From Dirofilaria immitis (taxonomy: Eukaryota; Nematoda; Chromadorea; Rhabditida; Onchocercidae): DNA of 64,000 bases. Below, piece after piece: positions 10,985 to 26,400 of this stretch. The first letter of the stretch is position 1, and the number at the start of each line of letters is the position of its first letter. Below the pieces are notes generated by a model, which had not been told where the DNA came from, made no database searches, and was given only the letters and a program-made list of their open reading frames with translations. A program made the translations under genes and the position numbers. The stretch is taken from the NCBI GenBank assembly GCA_024305405.1, contig JAKNDB010000103.1, positions 868,001 to 932,000 of the forward strand, in the 5' to 3' direction.

Positions 10985-13900
10985 ATGTTCGACGAATTTT
11001 TGGATGAGTTGAGAAGTCCGGTGGTGTTTATTTACATGTCAATATTGCTAACGTGGTGTGTGGCTAACAGTTCACAGTTAGGTGATTCTGTTGAATTAGA
11101 ATTCAAAGCTTATCGTTTGCAACAATATGATATCGTAGGTACCCCTCACGGTAGTCGTTCCTGGCAAGGTAAGACATTATTTTTTACTTATTAAACGCTT
11201 TATATTTGTTAACGTATTTTTTAAGAGACAGTATATCACTGATTTTTGATTTAGTGTTATTTGAGCTTGAAATATTTTTCGATCAAAGATTTCGATTAAA
11301 CCAAGTTACTATGGCTTATCTGACTATATATACGTTAGATTATGATAGTGCATTTCACTAAAAGGAAATATCGGTTCCTTCAGATTTTTTAACTTTTACA
11401 TGTGATAAATAATAATGGCTTTTATTTGAATCGAACTTAAGTATGATTTAGGTTTTGATATATATATTTCTTTAACATTTAATTAAAATCAATTTGCAGT
11501 AATATATGAAGCCGTATCATTGGATAGTAATGTTCTTAGGCGTTGCTTGGTTGTAAACTGGCACGACTTGTTAGGTCGCGATTTGCAAGCCTTGTTTAAT
11601 CAAGCATTTGGTGCTGTCCTGATTGTGTTACCGGCTAACTTGGACATGTTGACACCTTCAACAAAGATGGTAAACTTTTGGTTTTTTTTGTTAATTATGA
11701 TATATTCGAGTCATTCCAAATGAAATGTTGAGAAGTATAATCAACAGAAGAAAATATTGTTAATATCACTATTTGATATATTTCTCCCTTTTAAAATATT
11801 ATTATTCTGTTAGAATAGTATTCAAGTCTAATGCATAAAAACCATTATTGGAAAATTTCCTATTTTTGTTATTCCAATTCTCTAGGATAAAGACTGAATT
11901 AATCGTAGTTCGTTGTCGTTCTGTAATATATATATTGCTGTTTTTTTTTAAATATATATTATAGGAACTGTCAACTTTGTTATGTCCTATTTGAAATTAA
12001 CATTTCAAGAATTTTCTAATTCTTGAGTGATCACGGGTCTGGGATTGTGTCATATTTGGATATGAAATTGATAAACAATAATGTGAATGATTGCAGAAAT
12101 TGGCTTCATTAGAAAAACATCTTCTGTATGTGAATACTGATGTAGCTGTATATGTGATACAGCAGCGACCGGAATTGCAAGCTCTTGTTACGGAAGTAAC
12201 AGCATTTTCGAAAAGGTTTCTTATATTTACTGATTTATTTAAAATATTGTTTTCTGATTTCTGCTTTCATCAAAATAAATTCTGTATGAAATTTAACAAT
12301 TTTAGAAGCATTGCGAAAATACGATATCTTGTTTTTGAGATAACGTATTTGTTCATTGTTAGTAATTCAGCGCGATGTGAATAATCGCTGCTTTATTATT
12401 GAATAAGAATTTTGAGGTCTCCGACTGCCGTCCAACAACTGGTGAATGCATTAAGCGCAAATATTTTCCAGTTTTCATCATCAGCATCTATCTCTAATAA
12501 TATTGTGGTTCCAAAATCAGCTAACGTCATAGTAAGTTTTTCTTCTATGTATTTATCAGATTTTAAAGACTGTATTTATCAGATTTTAAAACTTGAATAA
12601 AATGCATTATTTATTGATTTAATTTATAATCCAGAAAATTCAAATCAATAGTTTTTAGTCTACTATTACAAATCTATGATAAATAAAAGGCCACAGATTT
12701 TCTTAGTATAAATAATCTGCTACTCAGTTATTTTAACTTAGTTTTCTTCATAATATTCTCATGAATACGCAAGACTTATCTTAGTTTTCCTCATACTATC
12801 CTCATGAATACGCAGGACTTATCTGTATTGTCGTTATCATTTTTCATCCATATTTTTGAATCTCAGTTATGATATATTTCTTTTGCTTTTTTATCCAAGC
12901 TTGAATCGCTTCATGTTTAAATAAATGTTAGGAAGAAATATTCTTGCAATCTTAAAAGATAGGAGGATTATTCCAGATGTTACAAATTAATTAAGACAGG
13001 AATGAAATTCTAACTTCAAGGGACATCTTTGGTCAACAGATAGAAATTCGCCGTTAATAGTGGTGGTAGCTTATTATGATAGCCACTCAGCGATACCGGG
13101 ATTGGCAGTTGGTGCAGATGCTAACGGTAGTGGTGTAGCAGCACTGCTCGAATTGCTGGCGGTCTTTTCGCGCTTTTATAGTTCTGTAAGTATAATGTTT
13201 TGTTAATTTAATTATTTACTGAGTGTAGGATTTGTAGAAAAAGATGTTCATGACCGCCTTTTGCTACCCTTCTATCAATAACCTCCATCGTTTTCGATCA
13301 ACCCGTAGAATTGAAATCGTGTTTGATTTTGGTAACACGATTCTATTCTCGGTAGATTGCTTGCGTGGATTTGAATGTTCAGCTGAATTTGACTTCTTTC
13401 GTCTTTTTTACACTTTTTGTGTCATTCAAATTAGTGTAAATATTTTTTCACTTTTTGAAGTAAGATACTTCATTCAAGTGTTGAATCTAATATGCGCAGC
13501 AGTCTTTTCTTCTCTCTTCCAGAATACCATGAAACCTAAATATAATATGATATTTTTGCTCACCGCTGGTGGAAAGTTCAATTATCAGGGCAGTCGCCAA
13601 TGGCTTGAAGAACATATTGATAAGCAGACTGGTAATTATTATTTGACTCTTACTGATTCTGCTTTTCTGGAATAAATCAGACACCAAAAAAGTATTTCAA
13701 AGTCGAAAAAGATCTAACTTCTAAGGTTTTGGATATTGAAGATTTGCTAACAAGGGAGTGCGTTAATTTCGTGAAGTTTTTCGAAATTGAAATGAATTCA
13801 GATTAAGGTATGCATTTTAAAAGCTGTTTTTAGAAATGAATATTGAACTTGTCTTGTGTCTTGATTCTTTGGGCAAAGACGACAGTCTCATAGCACATGT

Positions 13901-15534
13901 ATCAAAGATGCCTACAGAAACGTCTCCTGTTGGACGGTTCTTCTTTCTGCTAAAAGATGCTGCACCTCAAATCGAAGCATAGAAATTATATCGAAAAAGA
14001 TTAATTTAAATGCTGACGTGCTTGCTTGGGAGCATGAAAGGTACATTTTTTCATTTTCCTGCATAAAATTTTCTATTATTGATAAAAATTATAATGTTAA
14101 AAAGAAATCATGTTTGTCATATATATGTGAAATTTAAATTAAACTTACATAGTCTCTTAAAATTTGTCTTACTTTATAAAAAAATTAGTTAAGATTTAAA
14201 TTTTGGATGAATTTGATTCGTTTGCAAGTTACAACGCTAGAATTTTCAGATTTTCAATTCAGCGTTTACCCGCTCTTACACTTTCACATTTTAAATCACA
14301 TTCTGATTCTGGTCGAAGTTCATTACTGGACACACCATCACAGGTCCAAATGGAAGTTCTAGAAGCATGTTTTCAGATTTATTTTTTCTGCATTCGTTTA
14401 ATTAGTAAAATTTAGTTTCAACTATTTCCCCAAAATCATAAAATCGAGTTTGGGAATGATGTGCGTTTATTGCGATATGCCTATATGTAATAATGTGGTT
14501 TATGCTGAGATATACAGATATATACAGATAAGGAAAAGCGGCCTTTTGGCTTATTTCTCTTTCTGTCGTCGGTGATTCAAAGCGATATTTTAATCTTCCG
14601 ATATGGGATAATATCTTATTGCAGTAGTACCTAGGAATGCCATTCTCTAGTGTGCTTTAATTTATCTCGACATAGTGATTCCTTAAATCGTCGCATTTTG
14701 GATAATTTTCAGGCAAATATACGAACTATTGCTGAAGCTCTTTTGATTTATGTCTTAAATTTGTCAAATACAAAATGCGCACATGAAGAAAATGTTTCAA
14801 CTTGTTCAATTTTGGCATCAAAAGATGTTAGCAGAAAACGATTATCAACCTGGTTGCAGCAATTTGGAAGCAAACCTCGTTCTTTGGCTGCTGACAGCGA
14901 ATGGCTTATAGCTAATCTTAAGGATACTGTAGTCAGGTATGTTGTTACAATTACAAAGCTATTAACTTTGAATCATGTAAATCGCAGTAATTATTTTCTA
15001 AGAAATCTCTGTTTTGTCGATTTTATCTTCCTTCATGAGCCCGAATGTGGCACGCGAAAATTTAAAACAGTAAATTTATATTAACTGATGGTAAGATAAA
15101 AAAATCTGTGTGATGAAAATGAAAATGTTTGGAATTGAATCTTTTTGGTATTTTCGCAAGCATATATTTTTTTGGCTTTTTATCGATTTCTCCGGAGATT
15201 AAAATATTTCGAATTTTTAGTTGGAATTCCAGGGTTTCGTACCTGTAAAACTTCAATTTTTAGACTTATCGATTGCTTTTATTTAGCAATTTCTATTGAT
15301 TTCAGATATACTTCCGGACAAACTGTAGTAGAACCAGTTTCCCTGGCAGACATATCACTTTATGGTGTACTCGAAGATCGCTTAACGGCACATCGAGCGA
15401 AACCAGCTATTTTTGAACTTTTATTAGCAGTTGCTATAGCGCTTTATTTATCAGCGTTATACTTTGTTGCGCCAATGTTGCAGACATTCGCTGAAGCAGC
15501 GCTTGTTAAGCTTAAAAATTATGATTTGATCTAA
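10985..15534 (+). CDS. nra-2: Nicalin (NCLN / NRA-2), ER membrane protein, with one frame break
   Basis: Ten exons: (10985)-11168, 11500-11669, 12097-12215, 12417-12531, 13021-13185, 13523-13631, 13834-14040, 14250 to 14343/14364, 14713-14936 and 15306-15534, about 545 residues against about 563 in human nicalin. A signal-anchor (SPVVFIYMSILLTWCVA) is followed by YRLQQYDIVGTPHGSR, the peptidase-like fold with GADANGSGVAALLEL and GGKFNYQGSRQWLEE, then NADVLAWEHER and LPALTLSHFKSH, and a C-terminal membrane helix (ELLLAVAIALYLSALYFV). In the family this fold is not known as an active protease. Nicalin acts with NOMO and TMEM147 at the ER translocon, and in C. elegans NRA-2 affects nicotinic receptor composition; those roles come from homology. 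Oddities: exon 7 needs one extra base near 13968-13973, otherwise it stops at 13980. The exon 8 donor is uncertain. Start 10946 is the alternative. Confidence 0.9.
12737..12822 (+). repeat. 43-bp direct repeat x2 in nra-2 intron 4
   Basis: Two adjacent copies (12737-12779 and 12780-12822) of a 43-base unit differ at about five positions; both contain CTCATGAATACGCA. It lies wholly inside intron 4 and does not touch splice signals. Confidence 0.85.
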
Positions 15535-16620
15535 ATAATGATCTCATTTTGATATACTGATTTTTGTACAATACTGGAATGCGAGTAAAAAAATTAAAAG
15601 TCAATCCTTGAAAAATAGTGGCCTATCGGTTAATTGTACGTCTTTAGCAAATGCTTTGCTGATCATGGTATCATATCGTAATTGATAGATACACTGGTCA
15701 TTCCTCGTTATTTCAGTAGCTATTTTAGATTATTGTGATTGCATAATTAGAGTGCCATCAAAAGTAAAGCTTTTCTTTTATATACTGTATGTTACCAAAA
15801 CAAAAGAAAATCCTATCTGAACAACATATTGAGAAAATTTTATGATCATTCCGATAGGATCAACGTATGGTTTAATTCACTTAGAAATTAAATTGTTATA
15901 GGAATTGGATAATTTCGCGAGATTTTACATAGAGTTGCAAGCTACTACACATATTAAATAATACGATATAGTGGTAGTCTTCTGTCAAATGATGTCGCAG
16001 AATCGTCAATTATAAGCACATCATTTGATTGGTGTCAGATTATGTCAGCAATTTAATACGTATTTCTAGTCGCAAGTTAGCTACAAAGTTCCATTGTTTT
16101 CAAATTATAGATTTGAAATTCAGTTGATTTCTGAGACTATTAACTTGCTATATATGCTTAAAGCGTAGAAGGTTTTTAATCTTTTTCAGCGAATGTGTTC
16201 AGATTTGAAGATTATATGACTCGAAGCAATAATTCATTTATTGGGACATAGATCAATTCGACCTACCATTTATTGTTGAGAATTAATCAGTTTTATATGT
16301 CACTGCGTGGACAAATTATTCTTTAAAAGATACTGAAAACAACTCTGATCAAGCTATCATGCAATATTTTATCATCATTTTATCAGTAATGATTCTTGAA
16401 GATTGAACTTTCTAACAAATACCATCCATTAATTGAAATTTTATGGCATATCCTACGTACAAAAAATGAATATTTCTAATTCATTTTAAATTCGAATTAT
16501 AACTTAAGCATAGCATTATTAGATACATCATTCGTCATGATCATAACTGAGTGGCTTTCGATGGTTAATATTGTTTCAGAAATTTTAAAATCTCGAATCC
16601 TTACCATAGCTGATATTATT

Positions 16621-16707
16621 TAGTGATTTAGTGTAGGGAAAAGTTTTATTTAGTGATTTAGTGTAGGGAAAAGTTTTATTTAGTGATTTAGTGTAGGGAA
16701 AAGTTTT
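16621..16707 (+). repeat. 30-bp tandem repeat, about 2.9 copies
   Basis: Three consecutive copies of a 30-base unit beginning TAGTGATTTAGTGTAGGGAA start at 16621, 16651 and 16681. The first two are identical and the last is cut after 27 bases. Identity between copies points to recent expansion. Confidence 0.95.
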
Positions 16708-19700
16708 CAACCATTTATTAATTAATTACGCAACCTTTCATTTATATTATAAAGCTTTATTACTATAGGTCACCTTTTTAATTAATTATTAAAACATTAA
16801 GGAGTGATATGATATAGTCAGTATGCATTCAATAATTAATACTTAGAAAAGTTTAAATGAATGGATTGACAAAAATATGCAATGTTTTTCGATCAATTCA
16901 TAAAATGCCGTTAATCTGTTTTTTTCCTAGGAATAATTGTGAGGTCGATAAAATTATTTGTATTCGATTATTATATTTAATTAAGGACAGTAATTTTTCT
17001 ATATGACCAACTTATTGCGTATTTTTCTCGGTTATTTGAACTTAAATTCGTTATTGTTCGCTAGATATTCCAAACAAATCCTATTAGTAATAAATTACCA
17101 AATGTTATTTTAGTCCAAGATCAAGATGATATTTTATAAAATAAAAAATCGAAATTGATTCAGATAGCTTTCTTGCACTGAATAGTATTAGTCATTATTA
17201 AACATGAAGTATTTCTGGCAATTTATTAGGCCGTAAAATAGTAAAAGCATAAATAATATTACCGCAAAGAACTTTTCATAATATTCTACGATTTCTTATC
17301 CAATTTCACAAATTCTTTCTGTGAAATAGAAATTAAACCGTAATTGTATTTATAATACGAAACAATCCTATCATCTTAAACTGATTAAATTTAAAATGGT
17401 TTAACAAAAATATCATTAATTCCATTGAAAAATAGAAATCTGATTGTCTTTTCAGTTTCACGATGGCAAATAATTTAATTAAATTTCAGTCAATATCTTA
17501 CTTCACCAAATTTTCAAACTCAGTACCTTATTTCATTGCCTAAATTTATGGTTGGAGTTTATATTCTTTTGACTGTCTATTTCTTTCTCGATAAACTGCG
17601 CATAATACTTATATGTTAGTACTGATTTAAAATTTGGATCATTTCAAATTTCGTCATTTTAAGATTAAATTTATCTCAGAAGAATTTTGATACAGCAGCC
17701 CAAGTGACCCAACTTGACTAATTTTGATTTTTAGACAAAAATTTATGTAATTCAATATAATACTTTTTAAATCACAGATCACCTTATTTTCAATTTCCAA
17801 ATGATACGTTATCTGTTTCAGTATTATTTGTCTTCGTAAAATTTTTGCATAACATATATTTGATATATTTTATATTTTTAATCCATATTATTCGATAAGA
17901 AAAAGCCAATTGAGACTAATTTCCAATGTTTTTATTTTTTAATTTTTGGATGAAATCTTTTGCAAATAATTTGGTATAAAAAGATATCTTAGTCGTTTAG
18001 AATTTATATCAAATCTATCTACTGCCATGAATTTTCTTTCTTAGGCTCATTTTTATAAATTTTTTGTTTTGATCGTTTTTGAAGATTAAAACAAAAAGAA
18101 ATAATAAAATTTATTTTGAATATTTTGCTGAAAATGTCAGATTCCTAGCTTAATTTCATGTATATAATTTCCATAACCTTATATATTAATAATTCTCATT
18201 AGGAAAAAAATAAAGAGAAAAAACGGGAATCAACCTGCCTCTTATGATTTTTGTTAAAGATTTGCTATGTATCGAATTTATTGGACCAAAATTTCAGCCA
18301 AACTTTTTCTCAATTAGGGAAATTGGAATTCACTGATATTAGAAATGAATGAAATTGTTTAAGAAAATTAAATGCTGAAATCGTTCAGTACATCACTGTT
18401 AAAAATATTTGAAATTTATGAATTTAAATAGTGATGGATTTAAAATTTCTCATTGTCCTTGCATTCGTCATGGATAATGCAATATCGCTCAATATTGCTT
18501 TAGCAGGTACTATTTCTAACTTCCGAATTCTAAGTTTTTATGCAAAATGATTTGAGAATTACACGATTAGTTTGGCGCCTGCAAAACTAAAGCGAATTCT
18601 ATTGATTGATATATTTTCGGCAATTTTTATTGAAAAGTTACAAATTTAGGAAAATTTGATTAAAATTTCAAAAACATCAAATAATCAAAATTTCGATAAA
18701 TAATTTTTTGTCGATACTCAAACGAAATGAAGATACTCAATACTTAACTAATAAAGATTTAGAGAATATAGCGTTCGTATTTTCCTTTTTTTATATATTA
18801 AAATAATTCTTAAAGCCAAAATCGTATCCAACAAAGTTTGTTGCTTAGATTATTAGTTATACTGTAAGAAATAAGGCAGTTTGCAATGAATTTATAAATT
18901 ACGATGGATTGATTAATTATAATGATGGATTGATTAATTGTTCATATCAATTTTATTGTACCGTCTGGATAATGTCTGTAACTTCAAGCTTGAAAATCTA
19001 AAGTTACTCACTGTTCTTAGCAAAGACTTGGAAATGTATATTTCAAATTAATTTCACTAACTATTAGATATATCTACGGCGAACTGTCAAGTTCGAACAT
19101 AACTGGAGAAGCATGCTATTTGAAAGGAGGAATTATTCCTTACTTTGAAAAGTTTTTCTTCACCAATGGATTCAAGCAAATTTCAATTCTGTAAACCATG
19201 GCGAAATATTCAAAGGCAGTTCATTTCAATTAGCATAGTCAAGAATCACAAAGACACGAAGCAAAAATTTGGTAAATTTGACCTCTACTTTTAACATTGT
19301 CATTAACTCCTCGAAACACAGTTGGTCATCACATCGAATTATTTTGTTTGATAGTAAAATTATTAAATATAATTGACATTTCGATACTCTGCGAAGCTGA
19401 GATGGTTAAATCTCAAAAAAATCACCAAAAATATTCTATCTGATTTGAAAATTTCAATCGATTTTTGTGAAAAGTTTTCATTGCGGTTAATAAAAGAGTG
19501 ATATGAAATCAAATCAATATTAAACAAGCAAGATAATTCAATTTCAGATGATTAAGCTCCATTTATCCCTAATGAAATAAAAGATAGTCCAATAATGTAG
19601 TATTTTTCCCACGCAGATCGGATATCAGATTACATTGTCTAGACACAGCGCAAATTTTGTTTGTCATTGCCTATATTTATTAATGCAAATTCTAACTGAT

Positions 19701-22043
19701 TTTGTTCTTCTAAAGATCAGTGTCAGAGTTTAATCTTTTCGGAACAAAGATTGAAAGCCTTTCTGTTTTTAATATCACATTAATAATTTAAATTTTCATA
19801 TTTAAATTTTTATTACATCATTTATTGATTATTATCATATTTGTCTCTAATTTGAAAGTAAATTTTTCAGTGATGAATATCCATATAAGTAATACAAAGC
19901 ATTGAAAACTGCAAAAGTAAGCACAGATAAATTAATCGATCAGATATGACGAAGTTTGAAGTACTTTATTGTCATGAAGATGAATTCTGTCAGAAACTTC
20001 ACTATGAAGCTTCCCATCAAATTAAATGGATGAAATTTCCAAAGCTAATGAAATAATCATGATTTTCAGGATCGATTAAAGTTGGCTATAGTGATTAGTA
20101 GTGATGATGTACTTACTCAGAGAAAAATTGAAAATAGACACAATTAGGATGACTAGAATTATCAGAAAGGATCTGGATTGTACGTGGCATGCTAATTTAT
20201 AGTGCTGATCAACGAGATTCAAGAATGAATATGTAAATTAAACTTTATAATTTTTTAGGCTGAGAACGAAATTAAAAATGAAAAAATAACATGCATCTTT
20301 AATTATATTAATATTTGTCAATAGAATGTTTATTGGAATCAGAAATGAATTTATTCAATTTATGATTAGACAATGTATTTATTTTGTTTTGATGATCTTT
20401 AAGATAGGAAAAATGTTATGATAATTATTTTATCATTATTATAATAAAAATTTAGTACAAAACGATTTAGCATATAAAATGAAAATGAAAGTTTGATATT
20501 AATATTCCCTGCTTATAACGTATACGTATCAGCGTTAATCATAATATCAAGGATGAAAAAATATTAAGAAATAAATTTCTGAATTAGATGATTTGACGTA
20601 TTTATTCGTTCTCATTGGTTTTTGATTTGTTTAATTTAATCTGATTCATATATATATAATCGCTAATATTATGAAATTATTTTTCTAACTATTAAATTTG
20701 CCAAATTTTTAAAATTTATTTTATTACATCACTTCGAGTATTGCTGATATCTATAGAAAAACTGAGAGTTCTAATCTATGACAATTTTGTCAAAACCTCA
20801 ACAAAGTCGTTAACCCATTCACTGAAAAATTTCTTGCTACCTTATTTATATTATCTACTTTATTAAATCCCGAGATCCTTGAGATTATTTTTCTTATTGC
20901 ACACTTTTTGATTAACTTTATTTGTAGCATGCCTTCCTATTTTATCATATCTTAAATTTATTTCGCTTAATGTACTAACAAATATGAGGTGCACAATATC
21001 ATAATGTTACTAGTATCTTCAGAAATTATTAATTTATTATGAATTAATAGCATTATAGGGTTGAATCGATTTTTTAAGCTTTATTAAACTTTAAATTCAA
21101 TAAGATTGAAACGCTTAATGATTTCAGCGCAAAAAATTATGAAGGACTATCTAATAATAATGCATTGAAAAACATTTTTTATTTAAATTTGAATTTACTC
21201 CAATACTAAAATTTCCATTTCAAATTATTAAAAACTAAAAATATTCGAATTTTTCATATAAATTCTTTTGAATTATTTCTTTTATTATCCTCAAAATTAC
21301 TAAATATTATTGCCATTATTTTCATTTTTAGAAATTATCTTCTAATAATATTTAACTATATATCTATATATTTCTTCCATTTTATCCGAATTATTGTTTA
21401 TATCTCATCACAATACTTAGATTATAATATAATCTCGCTTTATCTGATACGATCATTATTAATAAATGCATAAAAATATCACAAAAATTAACAAAATAAA
21501 TATTTGGCACATTAGCATAAACTTGAAATGAGCAACCGATAATATCATCAATAATTTGATAAGATAATTTAATGTCTATCATTTATTCATGAGGCTATCG
21601 TTTTTCTTCTCTTCTCGAGAATCATCTTCATTTTTCAAATATTCGATCATTTCTTTCTGACGCTTATCCTTCACAACGTTTTAATTATTTGTCGATCAAA
21701 TTATCGCCTTTTTCGCTTCTTTTGAGTCCAATTGAAATACGTCAATCATTAAAGCAAAGCTATTGTCTAATTATCATCATCATTATCATCATCATCGACT
21801 TCACCATCATCATCATTACGATATATGACGTTCACTGCTATAGCCACCATCTGATTGACTACTACCACTGATTGGACGACGTTGTTCCTTTCTTGAAGAA
21901 AAATATTTATTGAAATAATTATTTTCAAATATTTTACAAAATAAATTTTAATTAATTAATAAATTATTTATAAAATGAGAATAAAATTAAAAAATTAATA
22001 CTTTTTTATTAATTAAAGTAAAAAATAATTCTACTTAGAACTA

Positions 22044-22300
<257 letters not shown>

Positions 22301-23493
22301 TTATTAATTAATCTAATTAATCTAAATATGTCGAGTTCTTCTATTCTCTTTTCATTTTCCCATATTGTAAATCAAAATAATATAATTACTGCTTAAATTA
22401 TTGTTGGAAATAATAATTAAGTTTACGATATTTATGGTGAATTCTTAATAAATAATGTTAGAAATATATCACCTATTCTCTAAATATATTGATAAGAACT
22501 AATACTGGAAGGAAGATAAATAAATTCGAATTTCATATTAATCTTAATGGAAGCGAATTTTCGTATTTCAAAAGTTCTCTATTTTAATAATGTGAGTAAT
22601 TTATTTAAATAAAACGTAAAATCTGAAAAGGATCTCAAATTTTAAAGTTTTCAATTTCATATGTTTAAAAATGTGAATTTAAAATTAATTTGAAAATTTG
22701 ATTTGAAATTTTCCCTTTGCCATAAAAAGAGATAAATGTAAAGAAAAGTATTGTTATGAAGGGAATCAAAGATATTAAACCAACCATAAAATTAGTTGAA
22801 ATGATATTCCCGGAGTATTTACTCCAACAAAGTCATTTAAAATTAAGTCTTTTAATACAACGCTACTGAATGATAAGATTTCGTTTTTCTTAAATAGCAC
22901 TAATGAAACTACGAAAAAGATTGCTCAAGATCTTCATGGTTTTATGAATCAATCTAAAAATTTAGAATATCGATTAGCTTTCCAATATTTTTCAAATCTT
23001 TTAAATCTGTAATATTTTAACTACGAGTGTAGTTATGAAAAATGAGGATAATCGTAATAAAAAAGATTCTATTTTTCACTTTTTTTCTTCTTGTAAACAT
23101 AATAAACAGAATTTGTCTTTTTATGTTCGTTATGAATATGAATATATAATTATTCAAATATGAATATGAATTTTTAATGCACACAAAGAAGATTATAGCA
23201 GATGTAAAGATGAAAGTTTTCTATCAATGAATTTTTTGTAAAATATAATTCATTTGCATAAATTCTAAATTTAAAGTTAAGTATGTAAATGATAGTGACA
23301 GTAAATGGTTCCTCTTATTGAAAATATTTTATAAAAATTTCCCTTATTATTGTCTGAATTTACAGAATTTTGACTTCAATTAAATTTACATGGCAGATTT
23401 AAATTGAGAATAAAGTTTAGAAATATTAGTCAGACATACTTTAAATGTTAAAGTAATTTATATATATACTGTTATAAAAATCAAAATGAAAGC

Positions 23494-26400
23494 TCACGCT
23501 ATAGTTGCAGCAGCTTTACGAATAGATTTAATAAAATGATTTTTGATTTCCGCTTGGCAACAACACAAATGATAAACAGGTTCACGTGATGAACCGATAT
23601 GTACAAGAATGAAAGTATAATGTGATTGAGACTTGAATGGTTCATTGTTACTTTCTTTTACTTCTATTTCAACAATTGGTAAAATTCGATAAAGTTTAGT
23701 CTGAAATTAAATTTATTAATAGAGAATGTGAATAAGATGAAGAAAAGAATGGATTGAAATGAATTGAATGAAATATGACCTTTGAGGAAAGTAAATATTT
23801 GTAAAAAGAAGGCGGAATTCAGATAATTATAATGGTTAAAACTCAAAATAAAATGAGGCAAATAAAACTTTTTAAGAAAAATTTGATATTTATTTCTTAG
23901 CATAAAATGAATTAATCGAAGTAAATTTGAAAAGAAAGCTAAAGAAATTTAAATTATGCAAAAGTTTAATTATTTCTTTTTTCACCGTACTTTTCTTTTA
24001 TTTATTAAGCGAAAAATAAAACCTTATTTTTAGAAAGTGTTGGACAAAAGATCAAAATTAGGCTGGTAAAAACAAATGCCACGCAAGCAATAGGACGTGA
24101 ACGATTCTCGGGACAATTCAACCAATTTATATGTGCAAACATCAGAAGTTGACTGAAATTCATACGTGATACCTAGAAATAAAAAAAAGGTAAAAAGATT
24201 TTATAACTTTATAATCGAATTTAATTGCTTTAAGACAAGATTATTGATTACTTTCCCAATATTAGGCATTAATTTTAAATCATAAAAATTTCAATATTAT
24301 GATAAAATCAATAAATGTATGTTAAAGTATTACATGTGAAAATTCTTGTCATATTATTGAAATTTCTTATCATATCATATTTGATTATTTCAAAGCAGTA
24401 AAGACTGTCCATTTGAAATGATTAAAATAAACTTACTGCCCCATTTTTAAATGAAATTTCTTCGATAGTTCGCCCATATTGCTCTGTCAATCGTTGCATT
24501 TCATTCATGTATTCTGCTAAAGCTTGCATCCTTGTTAGAGCTTGTTCACTTTGTTGTCTTTCTACAGATCCTAAAATCAAATGATTTATGGATTACAATA
24601 ATGCATATTCAAAGAAGACTAAAGATTAAAATATAAATAAATTCAAATATGCTAAGTTAATCATATTCTAAAACTTTATCCTTAATTGGTGATAAAATTT
24701 ATTAGAAAAATATTATAATAAGATTATAGCCAATGAAGAATACAAATAAGACAAAAACTTTATGAGATGAAATAAGCAATAAAATTAAAATTATATGAAT
24801 AAGAAATGAATTATAAAATTAAAATTAAAAGTGAAAATTGCAAAGTTTAAATTGTAAAATGTGAAGTAAAAATGAAACCTTTCAAACAATTATCTTTGAT
24901 TTGTTGTAAAAATAGAGGATATTTGAGGACTCGTTGGATTGGTTTGATTAATAAAGATTGAACACTTTCACTTTGTTCACCGCTAATATTTAATTTTTCC
25001 AATAATATTGTAATATCATTTCGCTCTAAAATAGAATGGACTTATATAAATTAAAGGAAAAAAAGAAGAAATTAAGCATTTAGAAAACATTTCTAATCCA
25101 TTAATGATTATTAGATGATAATACATATCATATCTTGGAACAATCAATGAACTATTGTACGAGTGTGTCCGATATTTAAAGTTGCATTATTATATTAAAA
25201 AAAAAAAAATAATTGAACAAATTTTTATTTAATTCGATAAAAATAATTAACCTTTTTTATTTTGCTGAAATCGCAAATATGCAGCCGAATAATCGCTATA
25301 AATTTTGAATTTACAGCATTTGTTGATAAATAAAGCCGAAATACGAATTAATGAATCCTGCAGTGTAATTTCAATTAATATAAATTTGAAAATTCCCAAA
25401 TTATCTGAATTCAAATAATCAAATTTCTACAATTATTCATTTGTTCGCAGAAATATGTTACTAAAAATTTATTAAATTCATTCAATTAGTAAATTGAAAA
25501 TTAGATTAGTTAACTGAAAGTGGATTAATTCTCATTCGAGTATCATCCGATCTTACCCGCAATTGTTGTTGCGATACTGCAAATGAACGTGCAACATCTC
25601 CGGCAGCATCAAGAAGTGCTAAGAGGAATGAAGTTTGAATTCGTAGGAGACGATCAGCTGTTTCCAACAAAGGTAAATTTGTTGGTTTCAAATATTGATC
25701 CACTAACTATGAATAGATTTTTTTCCATTTAAATTTATTTTAATATTTCAGAATTATTGAGCTATGAGGAAATTTTCAAAAATTTTGAAATATTTTGCGA
25801 ATGTAACGAAAGTTTTTAATTCATAGAAAAATTATTTTAGAAATAATTTATAAAAAGAAAATTTATTCGAATATATTTTTATGAAAGAATTAAATATTTC
25901 GTTTAAACTATGCCATCGATTCATTTCTTCGTTTCTTCTGTTTATTCGCAACTTTTATTACGAAATTCAGATATAATAAATTTACCGATCTATTTGTTTA
26001 TGCATTAATTCTTTTTTGTTTTTATCATTCGAAATGTATCATAATAAAAAAAAAGGAAAAGATTGAAACCTTCTGAACATCACGCACAAAATTTTCTTCC
26101 GTCGATACAAGTTCACTGATTGTTTTCAGAAGCTGCTCTTCCGCTCCTTCACTAAAATGTGATACAGAAATGATACAATTGGGAGTTGCAAGTCGGTATT
26201 CTTCACGTTTAGAAGATTTTTCATAGGCAGAACGAGACATTTGACGAAGTAAATGATTGTTCGATGATGTCTGATAGTTTCGATTAACACTTCGAGTGGG
26301 TGATGAACGAGCTGATTCATTTTGCTGATCCTATAAATGTCACGGAATCAGAAGAAATGGAGGAAATTTTTAATAAGCTGAACAATCGAATATCAACATC

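Noticed and set aside
21689..21871. Plus-strand ORF rich in Ile and His
   Set aside because: It is produced by ATC repeats; no domain or splice context.
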